Source of the DNA: Thermovibrio ammonificans HB-1
Lineage (GTDB): Bacteria; Aquificota; Aquificia; Desulfurobacteriales; Desulfurobacteriaceae
NCBI RefSeq assembly: GCF_000185805.1
Contig: NC_014926.1
Span: 576,418 to 640,417, forward strand
Length of the DNA stretch: 64,000 bases
Direction of reading: 5' to 3'
The notes below the pieces were generated by a model, which saw only the letters and a list, made by a program, of their open reading frames with translations, searched no databases and was not told the DNA's origin. The number at the start of each line of letters is the position of its first letter. The stretch's first letter is position 1. The translations under genes and the position numbers were made by a program. Of the stretch, positions 41,501-50,170 are shown in pieces.

Positions 41501-42793
41501 ATGGAAGGGCTGAGTCAGGTTCTGTCTAAATCAGGTCTTGCTTTACTTTTAAGGCTCTTAGGAATTTTAGGGGGATACTTATTTATGCTTGTGGTTTCTT
41601 GGAATTTTGGACCTAAGGTTTGGGGTGATTTTTCGATATTTTTGGTAATATTACAATTATTAGGTTCAATAGCAAAATTTGGTTTGGATACTACTTTCTT
41701 AAAGTTAGCTTCGGAAACTTGGGCTAAGAAAAAGTATTCTCTGTTAAGTAGATTATATGTGTCTTCCTTGACTTTACTTATCTTATTTTCTTTAATTATT
41801 TCCTTGATTACTTATTTTTTAGCTAACTATATGGCTATTTATGTTTTTCATAAACCTTATTTTGAGACTTACTTTCGTTTTCTGTCGTTTCTTGTTCCTT
41901 TTTTTGCTCTTCTGGGATTGCACTCTGAAGGTTTGAGAGCTATAAGTAAGATTTTACTGCATATGCTTTCTCAACAAGCTGGTTTGTTTTTGTGTGCATT
42001 TTTAAGCTTAGGTTTACTTTATCATGTTAAATATGATTTAGGTAGTTTATTGCCTTTTATTTCATATGCTATAGCAGTATTTTTTTGTTTGATTATAGCA
42101 GTATCGTCTTGGTTGGTTTTTTCCAGAGTTGAATTATTTATATTTAGTGATTTAACTTTGGAACTGTATAGGTACATTTTAAGATTTTCACTACCATTAT
42201 TTATATCAGGTATTGCAAGTATGTTAATGGCATGGACAGATATAATTATGTTAGGTATTTTCCTACCGTCGAGCGATGTAGGCGTTTATAGTGTAGCTTT
42301 AAGAATATCCACACTAGTAAGTATTGTACTAATAGCTGTGAACACAGTTGCTGCGCCTAAGTTTGCAGAATTTTGGGCTCTAGGAAAAGCTGATGAGTTG
42401 ATCTTTTTTGCTAAGAATGTTACCCGCTTTGTTAGTATAATTTCTTTCATTTTATTTTCTATAGTAATTCTTTTTGGGAAAGAAGTATTGATGTTCTTTG
42501 GTAATGAATATACAAACGGTTTATCGTCTTTAATTGTCTTATCTTTTGGTCAACTTATAAATGCTATGGCTGGTAGTGTGGGTTATATTCTAATAATGAC
42601 TCAATATCAAACTTTTCATAGAAATGTTATACTGTTAGGAGCGCTACTTAATATGACTTTGAACTTTGTTTTAATACCATACTTGGGTATATTAGGAGCG
42701 GCCTTTTCCACTACATTGACTTTGGTATTTTGGAATATTATTTTCTCTTGGAAAGTTAAGCAAATTTTTGGAAAATGGATTTTTGGATTTTAA
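41501..42793 (+). CDS. Wzx-type polysaccharide flippase
   Basis: A 430-residue polytopic membrane protein, about 12 to 14 hydrophobic helices, of the MATE/oligosaccharide flippase superfamily. Marks are the N-terminal ILGGYLFMLVVSWNFGPKVW, FGLDTTFLKLASE, PLFISGIASMLMAWTDIIML and ATTLTLVFWN regions. It would flip the lipid-linked repeat unit across the inner membrane. An upstream TTG at 41,474 inside sat is open, but ATG 41,501 is preferred. The gene is strongly AT-rich with many TTT/ATA/TTA codons, unlike the core genes. It is followed after 13 bases by the sulfotransferase. Confidence 0.83.
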   Translation: MEGLSQVLSKSGLALLLRLLGILGGYLFMLVVSWNFGPKVWGDFSIFLVILQLLGSIAKFGLDTTFLKLASETWAKKKYSLLSRLYVSSLTLLILFSLIISLITYFLANYMAIYVFHKPYFETYFRFLSFLVPFFALLGLHSEGLRAISKILLHMLSQQAGLFLCAFLSLGLLYHVKYDLGSLLPFISYAIAVFFCLIIAVSSWLVFSRVELFIFSDLTLELYRYILRFSLPLFISGIASMLMAWTDIIMLGIFLPSSDVGVYSVALRISTLVSIVLIAVNTVAAPKFAEFWALGKADELIFFAKNVTRFVSIISFILFSIVILFGKEVLMFFGNEYTNGLSSLIVLSFGQLINAMAGSVGYILIMTQYQTFHRNVILLGALLNMTLNFVLIPYLGILGAAFSTTLTLVFWNIIFSWKVKQIFGKWIFGF

Positions 42794-42806
42794 AAGGAGG
42801 TAATAG

Positions 42807-43643
42807 GTGAAACTGCCAAATTTTCTTATAGTAGGAGTTCCTAAGGCTGGAACAACGTCTGTCTATTACTGGTTAAATCAACACCCGCAAGTTTATATGA
42901 GTCCGATTAAGGAACCACATTACTTTTCTCAAATAGGGAATGAAGACCATGTAAATAGTTGGGAAGATTATGTTAAGCTTTTTTCAGATGTGAATACTGA
43001 ACATTTAGCTATTGGAGAGGCTAGTACGTCTTATTTTCATTTTTATAAAAGAGCGATTCCTCTTATAAAGAAGCATTTGGGTAGTCCTAAAATAATAGTT
43101 ATTCTTAGAAATCCTGTTGAGAGAGCATGGTCTCACTATATGTATTATAGAAAGCTGGGTCGTGAGAGCAATTCAGTAAATATAATTGTAACCAATTCTT
43201 ATACTTGTAAGGAAGAGCCTTGGGGGATTAAGAATCCTTATATAGAACTTAGTTTTTATTCTGAGGCCTTAGAGGCCTATTTGGATTCATTTGCTAATGT
43301 AAAGGTTATGTTTTATGATGATTTGAAACATCGACCACATGATTTTATTAAGGAACTTTATGAATTTCTTGATGTGGATAGTGATTTTATGCCTGGTTTT
43401 GAGGTCAGAAATATCTCTGGTGAACCTAGGAATAAATTAATAGGTTTTCTTCTTTCTAACTCTTTGTCTCAGAAAATAATCCCTCGAATTCCATATGTCA
43501 TCAAAGCACCGTTTAGAAAGATTCTTTTGAAAAAGAAAGATATGCCAAAGGAAATTAAAAGAGAATTACTAAACATTTACTTAGAAGATATTGAAAAAGT
43601 AGAGAAATTACTTGGAGTTAATTTAGAGCACTGGAAGTCTTAA
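42807..43643 (+). CDS. PAPS-dependent carbohydrate sulfotransferase
   Basis: A 278-residue cytoplasmic sulfotransferase. The 5'-phosphosulfate binding loop is LIVGVPKAGTTSVYYWLNQ (from about residue 6), followed by KEPHYFS, and the 3'-phosphate binding motif is IIVILRNPVERAWSHYMYY (about residues 94-112). VMFYDDLKHRPHDFIKELYEFLDVD is the typical third block. This is the Sulfotransfer_1/3-like group used on sugars and peptides. It has a GGAGGT ribosome site and GTG start. Placed just after sat and between flippase and glycosyltransferase genes, it most likely sulfates the repeat unit before export. The position on the sugar is unknown. Confidence 0.88.
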   Translation: MKLPNFLIVGVPKAGTTSVYYWLNQHPQVYMSPIKEPHYFSQIGNEDHVNSWEDYVKLFSDVNTEHLAIGEASTSYFHFYKRAIPLIKKHLGSPKIIVILRNPVERAWSHYMYYRKLGRESNSVNIIVTNSYTCKEEPWGIKNPYIELSFYSEALEAYLDSFANVKVMFYDDLKHRPHDFIKELYEFLDVDSDFMPGFEVRNISGEPRNKLIGFLLSNSLSQKIIPRIPYVIKAPFRKILLKKKDMPKEIKRELLNIYLEDIEKVEKLLGVNLEHWKS

Positions 43644-43655
43644 TAAGGGGGGAAC

Positions 43656-44528
43656 TTGAGAAAGACTTTTTCTTTGGTTATCCCTACTCTTGGAAGGGTT
43701 CGGGAGTTAGATAGGTTGTTAAACAGCATAAAATATCAAACAATACCTCTTACTTCCTTAGAAGTAATTATTGTAGATCAAAATGAAGATTCAAGACTTA
43801 GTTCTGTGATTGGTAGGTATAGTACGAGTTTTTTAATAAAACACTTAAAGGTTAACTTTAAAGGTGCTGCAAGAGCTAGGAATTACGGGCTTAAATTCGC
43901 TATGGGAGAGTATGTAAACTTTCCTGATGATGATTCTTTTTTATCTAAGAATACCTTAGATAAAGTGCTAACTTTCTTTAGTGTAAATCAAGATTATGAC
44001 GCTTTAGCTGTTAAGGTGTTGGATCCTGTTAGAGAAAAACCAGCTTTATTGAATTTCCCTGATGTATCAGGAGAGGTCAGTTGTTTCAATTTTTATAGGA
44101 GAACTATAGAATTCAATCTCTTCTGGAAAAGAGATGTTCTACTCCGCTTAGGGGGATTTGATGAGAATTTGGGGGTGGGCACCTTTTTTGCTTCAGAAGA
44201 AAGTGGTGATTTAGTTTTAAGAGCTTTATTTAATAAATACAGGATTTTTTATAATTCTAATATTCTTGTTTATCATCCTGACAAAAGAAATCCAGATCTT
44301 GAAAAGGTTTATTCTTACGCTCTTGGCTTTGGAGCTTTACTTAATAAACACATAAAGCTTAAAAATTTATGTATATTACCTTACGCTCTTAATTATTTGG
44401 GTAGGGCTTTTATAGGTATGCTACTTCACATATTGCTATGTGATGGTTATAAGTTTAGGAAATATTATTTAAGATTAAAAGGAGCTATTCAAGGGTTTAA
44501 GTATGCCAGAAAGACGTTTAAATATTAG
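43656..44528 (+). CDS. GT2-family glycosyltransferase
   Basis: A 290-residue GT-A fold glycosyltransferase. The start FSLVIPTLGRVRELDRLLNS, VIIVDQNEDSRL, the ARARNYGLKFAMGEYVNF stretch, the metal-binding DDDS and the late GGFDENLGVGTFFASEESGD give the GT2 pattern including an acidic catalytic region. There is no membrane segment until a weakly hydrophobic stretch near the end. The start is TTG after a GGGGGG-rich site. The 3' end overlaps the polymerase gene by 26 bases. Sugar donor and acceptor are not predictable. Confidence 0.85.
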   Translation: MRKTFSLVIPTLGRVRELDRLLNSIKYQTIPLTSLEVIIVDQNEDSRLSSVIGRYSTSFLIKHLKVNFKGAARARNYGLKFAMGEYVNFPDDDSFLSKNTLDKVLTFFSVNQDYDALAVKVLDPVREKPALLNFPDVSGEVSCFNFYRRTIEFNLFWKRDVLLRLGGFDENLGVGTFFASEESGDLVLRALFNKYRIFYNSNILVYHPDKRNPDLEKVYSYALGFGALLNKHIKLKNLCILPYALNYLGRAFIGMLLHILLCDGYKFRKYYLRLKGAIQGFKYARKTFKY

Positions 44529-45768
44529 AGTTTGTGTTTATTGTAGAAGTTTGAGATTGTTATTATTGCTAACGAACCCTGCATTTCAGGTTCTTGTCTG
44601 GAATTTCTTAGCTTTAATGCTCTTTATTGTTGTGCCTAATAAGTTGGTCCAGGACTTTGCATCTGAATCTAAAATTCTTTCTTTTAAAGGGTTGTTTTGG
44701 TATTTAACTTTAACTTTTTCTTTTATTGCGGGGGTTTTAATGCCGCCTAAATTTTCGTTGTCTCCTCCAGTTGATAGAGTTATGTTGATGATAAAACGTG
44801 AGTGGATGACTTTATCCTATTTATCGTTATTTTTATGCGTGCTTGGATATTTAGTTTGGTTTAGAAAGTTTCTTGTGAACTTTCCAGAGGTGTTGCAATT
44901 ATTCGTTGTTTTTGGAGCATATAAGACCCGAGAACTTCTAAAGGAAAGTATGATAACTGGAATAACGACTCTGACACAGTTTGGGATAGCAGCTTCTATT
45001 TTATTCATGATTTTATATCTTTTCTTAAAAAAGAGAAGATATTTATTATTTTCTCTTTTACCGTTAATCTTAGCTATTCCTCGAGTCGTTTTTTTTGGTG
45101 AAAGGCTGGCATTTATAGAAGTCTTTATTCCAATGATTTTTGTATATTTGAGGTATAGACCTTATAAATTAAAGTATTTACTGACAATGGCTGTTCTTTT
45201 GTTTTTTGTCCTTTGGGCAACTGAGTTATTTAGATCATATTTATCACCGACTTATAATTCTACCTATACTCCCTTAGAATTTCTATTTTATAGACTTATT
45301 ATGTATTTTGTTACTACTGTTAATAATGGTTTTCTTATATTTGATAAATTCGTTCCCTTGGTGGATTTTCTTCCCCATTCTTTATCATTTTTGTATAAAT
45401 TATTTCATATTCAATTGCAATCATCTATTGAATATGTTGATTTGCTTGAAGACTTTGCCAATCCTGAGTATAATAATAAATCTGCCTGGGGTGTTCTGTA
45501 TTATGATTGGGGAATATTTAGTCCAGTTATAGCTTTTATATTAGGCTGGTTATCCAAGATTATGTACTTTTCTTACAAGAAAGGTTCATTTTTGGGTGTT
45601 GTTTTCTATCCAATCTTTTTAGTTTTTCTATTTCAGTCATATAGAGTATTGTATGTACTTTCCTCACGAGTATACTATGCTTATACTATTTTGATCTTGC
45701 TGTATGTCATTTATGAAATAAAAGAAGCTATGGTAAGATTTGGCGATGGGTGTAGTTATCAACGGTAG
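44503..45768 (+). CDS. Wzy-type oligosaccharide repeat-unit polymerase
   Basis: A 421-residue protein with around ten or more hydrophobic helices and large loops, in the place expected for the polymerase. Recognisable points are KFSLSPPVDR, RYRPYKLKYLLTMAVLLFF, ELFRSYLSPTYNST and WGVLYYDWGIFSPVIAFILG; the last resembles the conserved C-terminal part of OAG/Wzy-like polymerases. Members of this family share little sequence, so the call depends on topology and on the flippase, glycosyltransferase and Wzz neighbours. Very AT-rich. It overlaps its neighbours on both sides. Confidence 0.7.
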   Translation: MPERRLNIRVCVYCRSLRLLLLLTNPAFQVLVWNFLALMLFIVVPNKLVQDFASESKILSFKGLFWYLTLTFSFIAGVLMPPKFSLSPPVDRVMLMIKREWMTLSYLSLFLCVLGYLVWFRKFLVNFPEVLQLFVVFGAYKTRELLKESMITGITTLTQFGIAASILFMILYLFLKKRRYLLFSLLPLILAIPRVVFFGERLAFIEVFIPMIFVYLRYRPYKLKYLLTMAVLLFFVLWATELFRSYLSPTYNSTYTPLEFLFYRLIMYFVTTVNNGFLIFDKFVPLVDFLPHSLSFLYKLFHIQLQSSIEYVDLLEDFANPEYNNKSAWGVLYYDWGIFSPVIAFILGWLSKIMYFSYKKGSFLGVVFYPIFLVFLFQSYRVLYVLSSRVYYAYTILILLYVIYEIKEAMVRFGDGCSYQR

Positions 45769-46795
45769 ATTTTTAACTCAGCAACTTACAGGTGTTCAAA
45801 GATTTGCTTTTGAACTTTCTAAAAGGTTAATCCTGATAAATAGGAGTATAAAATTACTAACTCCAAACGTACCTTTAAATGAATCTTACTCAGAATTGAG
45901 TACAGACTATGTAGTTAAGCAGGGATACTTAAACGGACAGTTTTGGGAACAGTTGTACTTGCCTTTAGCTTCACGAAATAAACTTCTTCTTAATTTGGCT
46001 AATACAGCACCTTTATTTAAGAGATATCAAATTGTTACTGTTCATGATTTGGCGTTTTTGCGTTATCCTGAATGTTTTAGCGCTTCTTTTGCAAAGTGGT
46101 ATAGTTTTCTTATTCCAAGGATAGTTAAAAATTCTCTTAGAGTTTTAACTGTTAGTCATTTCTCAAGGGAAGAGATCGTTAACTTTTTAGGTGTATCCCC
46201 AGAAAGGATAACTGTTATTTACAATGCTGTTTCAGAGAAGTTTTTTTATGATCCGTGTGTAGAAAAAGAGAATATTGTGCTAGCTGTAGGTTCTTTAGAT
46301 CCTAGAAAAAACTTGCTTAGGTTGATTGATGCTTTTAAAAAACTTAATTTACATGATTATACACTTTTTATAGTAGGACAACAAAGTAAAATATTTCGTA
46401 ATTCTAAACTCGAAGCTTTGATAAGAAATCTTTCTAATGTTAAAATAACAGGTTATTTGACAGATGAAGAATTGGTTAAGCTGTATCAGAGAGCTAAATT
46501 GTTTATTTATCCTTCTGTGTATGAAGGTTTTGGCTTACCACCTCTTGAGGCTATGGCTTGTGGAACTCCGGTTATAGTTTCTAATGTGGCTAGTTTGCCT
46601 GAAGTTTGCGGTGATGCTGCTTATTATATTAATCCTTTTAGTGTGGATGATATAGCTAATGGGATTAGATGTGTTTTGGAGGATGATGTGTTACAGAAAG
46701 AGTTGATTTCGAAAGGATTGAAGCGAGTGAAGAGATTTACATGGGAAAATTCTGTTAAGAAGTTGGTAAGTGTGATTGAGGAATTAGGGTATTAG
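45746..46795 (+). CDS. GT4-family glycosyltransferase
   Basis: A 349-residue GT-B glycosyltransferase. It starts [22 protein letters not shown], has [13 protein letters not shown] and the GT4 donor domain [20 protein letters not shown], and the E-x7-E motif [21 protein letters not shown] with [15 protein letters not shown]. The pattern is that of mannosyltransferase-like WbaZ/MtfB-type enzymes, though the donor cannot be set. TTG 45,740 is an alternative start two codons earlier. It overlaps the polymerase gene end by 23 bases. AT-rich like the rest of the cluster. Confidence 0.87.
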   Translation: MGVVINGRFLTQQLTGVQRFAFELSKRLILINRSIKLLTPNVPLNESYSELSTDYVVKQGYLNGQFWEQLYLPLASRNKLLLNLANTAPLFKRYQIVTVHDLAFLRYPECFSASFAKWYSFLIPRIVKNSLRVLTVSHFSREEIVNFLGVSPERITVIYNAVSEKFFYDPCVEKENIVLAVGSLDPRKNLLRLIDAFKKLNLHDYTLFIVGQQSKIFRNSKLEALIRNLSNVKITGYLTDEELVKLYQRAKLFIYPSVYEGFGLPPLEAMACGTPVIVSNVASLPEVCGDAAYYINPFSVDDIANGIRCVLEDDVLQKELISKGLKRVKRFTWENSVKKLVSVIEELGY

Positions 46796-46819
46796 TGTCT
46801 TTGTTTATGAGGGGGTAAT

Positions 46820-47367
46820 ATGACGTGGATAGAAGCTTTTAAAGAATTGTATCGAAATTGTAAAAAAGATTTGAAGTTTTTGATGAGCGATATAAAGTGT
46901 CTTATCTTAAAGCAGTACTCTCTAATAGAGGATTTCACGCGTTATGTTTTTATAGAGTTTCTCGGTTTTTCTAACTTTTGAAAGTTCCTATTATTCCTTT
47001 AATTTTATCAAGAATTATCTAAATTGTTTATGGAATAGACATTGATTATCGCGCGAATATAGAAGGAGGAATTATAATTATTCATGGAGTGGGGATAGTG
47101 ATTGGAGCTGGTGTTACTGTGGAAGAAAACTGTATAATATATCATCAGGTTACCTTGGGTATAAAAGGAATTGGCAAGCAAGATGGATTTCCTTGCATTA
47201 GAAGAAGTACGATTTTGGGAGCAGGGGCAAAAGTTCTAGGTAAAGTGACTATTGGAACTAATTGTGTTATCGGGGCAAATGTAGTTGTTACATTTGATGT
47301 ACCGGATAATTCTGTTATTAAGTTTTCTAAGCAAAGTTTTGAAATTAAGGAAAGAAAAATACTCTGA
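46820..47367 (+). pseudogene. Decayed serine acetyltransferase-like (left-handed beta-helix) gene
   Basis: The region starts with ATG 46,820 (WIEAFKELYRNCKKDLK) behind a GGGGG-type site. A frameshift near 46,870-46,890 moves the homology to another frame, where YLKAVLSNRGFHALCFYRVS and later [20 protein letters not shown] follow. Two in-frame TAA codons (46,972-46,974 and 47,020-47,022) break that frame. The last part from 47,089 is an intact hexapeptide-repeat tail ([39 protein letters not shown]). The original was a SAT/WbbJ-type O-acetyltransferase, probably for decorating the polymer. At least three lesions make it a true pseudogene rather than a sequencing slip. Confidence 0.85.
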
Positions 47368-47379
47368 GGAAGTTTTTCT

Positions 47380-48492
47380 ATGAATTTAAATCTGGCTTTT
47401 GTGCATGATTGGTTAGTTACGTTGGCTGGAGCGGAGAGGGTTTTAGCTGCTCTTTATGAACTTTATGAGGCTCCGATTTATACCTTGGTGGTAGATAAGG
47501 ATAACCTAAAGGGTTCACTCTTTGAGAATGCTAATATACATACATCTTTTATACAATCTCTCCCGTTTGGAAAGAGGAAGTATAGGTTATATTTACCTCT
47601 ATTTCCTCTTGCAATAGAACAATTTGATTTATTTGATTATGATATTATCATCTCATCATCTCATGCTGTAGCTAAGGGTGTTCTAACTGGGCCAGAACAA
47701 CTTCATATTTGTTATTGCCATACTCCTATTAGATACGCTTGGGACCTGTATTTTTCTTATATGAGAGAAGGTGGACTTGAATCTGGATTAAGAGGTACAA
47801 TAGCAAAGTTTATACTACATTACATAAGACTTTGGGATGCTAGTACGGCTAATAGAGTAGATTATTTTATTGCTAATTCTAACTATGTGAGAAGAAGGAT
47901 TTGGAGAGTCTATAGGAGAAAGGCGGAAGTAATTTACCCGCCTGTTGATGTTGATAAATTCTCTATGGTTTCTGAAAAAGAGGATTTCTATCTTACTGCT
48001 TCACGTTTAGTACCTTATAAAAAAATAGATATTATAGTTAAGGCTTTTGCTTTGCCTTCTTTAAGGGATAGAAAGCTTATCGTTATAGGTGATGGTCCAG
48101 ATATGAAGAAAATAAAAAAGATGGCTACACCAAATGTTGAGATTCTAGGTTATCAGTCTTTTGAAAAGCTTAAGTATTATTTGGAGAAAGCTAGGGCCTT
48201 TATATTTGCTGCTGAAGAGGATTTTGGAATTCTACCTGTAGAAGCTCAGGCGTGTGGGACTCCTGTAATTGCCTATGGGAAGGGGGGGGTTCTTGAAACT
48301 GTGATTGAAGGTAAAACTGGGTTGTACTTTTATCGTCAGACGCCTGAGGATATTGCAAAGGCTGTTGCTAAATTTGAAAGTATTCAAGATTCTTTTGATC
48401 CTTTGGAGATAAGAAAACACGCTGAGATGTTTTCAAAAGAAAGATTTAAGAAAGAGTTTAGTGATTTTATTTCGCGGATAGTAGAATTCTAG
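47380..48492 (+). CDS. GT4-family glycosyltransferase, paralogue of the remnant at 32.5 kb
   Basis: A 370-residue GT-B enzyme. It starts LAFVHDWLVTLAGAERVLAAL, has SSSHAVAKGVLTGPEQLHIC and YCHTPIRYAWD, a donor lobe with LTASRLVPYKKIDIIVKAF and IVIGDGPDMKK, and the E-x7-E region FAAEEDFGILPVEAQACGTP. Its C-terminal third is closely similar to the truncated gene at 32,477-32,911, so the two are duplicates or alleles of one ancestral gene. It lies immediately before the initiating sugar transferase gene, a common order in capsule loci. AT-rich. Confidence 0.88.
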   Translation: MNLNLAFVHDWLVTLAGAERVLAALYELYEAPIYTLVVDKDNLKGSLFENANIHTSFIQSLPFGKRKYRLYLPLFPLAIEQFDLFDYDIIISSSHAVAKGVLTGPEQLHICYCHTPIRYAWDLYFSYMREGGLESGLRGTIAKFILHYIRLWDASTANRVDYFIANSNYVRRRIWRVYRRKAEVIYPPVDVDKFSMVSEKEDFYLTASRLVPYKKIDIIVKAFALPSLRDRKLIVIGDGPDMKKIKKMATPNVEILGYQSFEKLKYYLEKARAFIFAAEEDFGILPVEAQACGTPVIAYGKGGVLETVIEGKTGLYFYRQTPEDIAKAVAKFESIQDSFDPLEIRKHAEMFSKERFKKEFSDFISRIVEF

Positions 48493-48503
48493 GAGGGGGG
48501 AGC

Positions 48504-49130
48504 ATGTCGAAGTGTAGTTCTTTTCAAAAACGAGTTTTTGATGTTATTTTTTCATCTTTTGTAATCTTGCTTTTGTCGCCTATTTATTTAACTATTGCTG
48601 TGATAATTAAATTTGTAGATAGAGGTCCTGTTTTTTTTAAACATCGTCGGGTCGGATGTGAAGGTAAAGAGTTTGAAGTAATAAAGTTTAGAAGTATGTA
48701 TCCAGATGCTGAAGAAAGATTGAAGAAACTTTTAGAAAAAGATGCTAAGGCTAGAGAAGAGTGGAAGAAAAAGTTTAAACTAAAAAATGATCCTCGAATT
48801 ACCCCTATTGGTAAGTTTTTGAGGAAGACAAGTTTAGATGAGCTCCCACAATTTTTTAATGTCCTGAAGGGAGACATGAGCGTTGTTGGACCAAGACCGG
48901 TTGTAAAAGAAGAATTGGAAAAATTCTATAAGGATAAAGCGAAATATTACCTATCTGTAAAACCCGGCATAACGGGTTATTGGCAGGTTGAAGGAAGAAG
49001 CGATATAGAAGATTACGAGAAAAGGGTAGAAATGGATGTTTGGTATGTGAAAAACCAATCTCTTTGGTTGGATATTAAAATTATTTTGAAAACTATCTGG
49101 GTTATGCTTACTGGGAAGGGGGCTTACTGA
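48504..49130 (+). CDS. Polyprenyl-phosphate sugar-1-phosphate transferase (WbaP/PglC-like)
   Basis: A 208-residue monotopic phosphoglycosyl transferase that attaches the first sugar-phosphate to the lipid carrier. It has one N-terminal hydrophobic hairpin (VIFSSFVILLLSPIYLTIAV), then GPVFFKHRRVGCEGKEFEVI, KFRSMYPDAEERLKKLLEKD, the catalytic Asp-Glu pair in KTSLDELPQFFNVLKGDMSV, GPRPV and VKPGITGYWQVEGRS. Only the catalytic domain is present, without the large N-terminal membrane domain of full WbaP. An AGGAGGGG ribosome site precedes ATG 48,504. It is the last gene of the polysaccharide cluster. Confidence 0.93.
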   Translation: MSKCSSFQKRVFDVIFSSFVILLLSPIYLTIAVIIKFVDRGPVFFKHRRVGCEGKEFEVIKFRSMYPDAEERLKKLLEKDAKAREEWKKKFKLKNDPRITPIGKFLRKTSLDELPQFFNVLKGDMSVVGPRPVVKEELEKFYKDKAKYYLSVKPGITGYWQVEGRSDIEDYEKRVEMDVWYVKNQSLWLDIKIILKTIWVMLTGKGAY

Positions 49131-49137
49131 ATTTAAG

Positions 49138-49166
49138 TTGTTTAGAAGGTGCTGAGAGTATATACT
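49138..49166 (+). promoter_or_regulatory. Sigma-70 promoter for speD
   Basis: TTGTTT (49,138-49,143) and TATACT (49,161-49,166) are separated by 17 bases, directly after the polysaccharide cluster. The speD start is 37 bases downstream of the -10 element. Confidence 0.6.
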
Positions 49167-49202
49167 ATCTTCCGCGTAAATACCGATAGGGAGGATGGAA
49201 AA

Positions 49203-49592
49203 ATGGCCAAGACCCTCGGCGTCCACATTGTAGCAGACCTCTACGGGTGCGACCCGGAGATTTTGAAGTCTGCCGAAAAGATGGCAGAGGTTTTTGAGGG
49301 GGCGGTAAGGCACGCCAACCTCAACAAGCTCTCAGCCTACTACCACCAGTTTGAGCCCTACGGGGCGACGGGGGTTGTTGTGATTTCCGAATCTCACCTC
49401 TCTTTCCACACTTGGCCAGAGCACGGCTACGTTGCCATAGATGTTTATACCTGCGGCGACCACGAGAACGCTTTTAAGGCGTTTGATTACATAGTAGAGA
49501 AGCTTCAGCCCGAAAGGGTTGAGAAAGACGTTCACTTTAGAGGGGTTGTTAACGAAGAGGAAGAGGTTACCTTCTGTGTCAGTGTAGGCTGA
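49203..49592 (+). CDS. speD: S-adenosylmethionine decarboxylase proenzyme
   Basis: A 129-residue SpeD of the short bacterial/archaeal class. It cleaves itself at Glu63-Ser64 in ISESHLSFHTWPEHG to make the pyruvoyl cofactor, then decarboxylates SAM for spermidine and longer polyamines, which matter in thermophiles. GVHIVADLYGCDP at the start and VYTCG with the catalytic cysteine are intact. The frame is open from 49,149, but ATG 49,203 follows a GGGAGG site and starts the conserved domain. Base composition returns to GC-rich here. A strong terminator follows. Confidence 0.96.
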   Translation: MAKTLGVHIVADLYGCDPEILKSAEKMAEVFEGAVRHANLNKLSAYYHQFEPYGATGVVVISESHLSFHTWPEHGYVAIDVYTCGDHENAFKAFDYIVEKLQPERVEKDVHFRGVVNEEEEVTFCVSVG

Positions 49593-49616
49593 GTTGGTGG
49601 TAGGCTGAGAGTTTTT

Positions 49617-49650
49617 ATGGCCCCGCCTCCGCGGGGCCATTTGTTTTTAT
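49617..49650 (+). terminator. Strong terminator after speD
   Basis: A perfect 10-bp stem ATGGCCCCGC (49,617-49,626) and GCGGGGCCAT (49,631-49,640) with a CTCC loop is followed by TTGTTTTTA. It acts in the plus direction. Confidence 0.92.
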
Positions 49651-49708
49651 AGGGTCTGTTCTGTGGAAATTAGGTTCCTTAGCTTATCTCTGATAAAGCT
49701 GAAGAGGA

Positions 49709-50092
49709 TTACTCCTCCCCGAATTTCCTTTCGAACTTCTCCTGTTCGAGCTTGCACTTTATACAGAGCTCTGCAACTGGCCTTAGCTTTAGCCTTTCGT
49801 ACCCTATGCAGGCACCGCACTTTTCGCAGATGCCGTAGGTGCCGTCTTCGATTTTTTGGAGGGCTTTCTCTATCTTCTTCAGGTACTTGGCCTCTCGGTC
49901 TCTGATTCTCATTTCGAAGGTTCTGAGGAACTCATCGGTCGACATGTCTACGATGTCTCCGATTTCCCTTTCCGCCTGGGCGTTTGCCTCAAGCCCTCTT
50001 TTGATATCTTCCATAACTTCTTTTTTCTTCTGAAGTAGTATCTCTTTAAGTTCCTGTATCTGTTCACCTGTAAGGCATCTATTCCCTTTCAT
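49709..50092 (-). CDS. DksA/TraR-type zinc-finger protein
   Basis: A 127-residue protein with an N-terminal coiled coil (QIQELKEILLQKKKEVMEDI) and a C4 zinc finger CEKCGACIGYERLKLRPVAE followed by LCIKC. An acidic stretch DIVDMSTDEF sits at the tip of the coiled coil, similar to the D-x-x-D-x-A-type tip with which DksA reaches the RNA polymerase secondary channel, though not identical. It is shorter than E. coli DksA and close to the DksA-like proteins common outside proteobacteria. It is monocistronic, divergent from the aminotransferase gene. Confidence 0.85.
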   Translation of the reverse strand: MKGNRCLTGEQIQELKEILLQKKKEVMEDIKRGLEANAQAEREIGDIVDMSTDEFLRTFEMRIRDREAKYLKKIEKALQKIEDGTYGICEKCGACIGYERLKLRPVAELCIKCKLEQEKFERKFGEE

Positions 50093-50170
50093 TCCTACCT
50101 CCTCCGTTGTTTGAAGGGAAAGTTATGGGTAGATAGTAAAATGTCAACGACAATTTTATTGGAGGGAGCT

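Noticed and set aside
46796-47379. Possible non-coding RNA in the only large gap
   Set aside because: The stretch is explained by a frame-shifted and stop-interrupted acetyltransferase gene.
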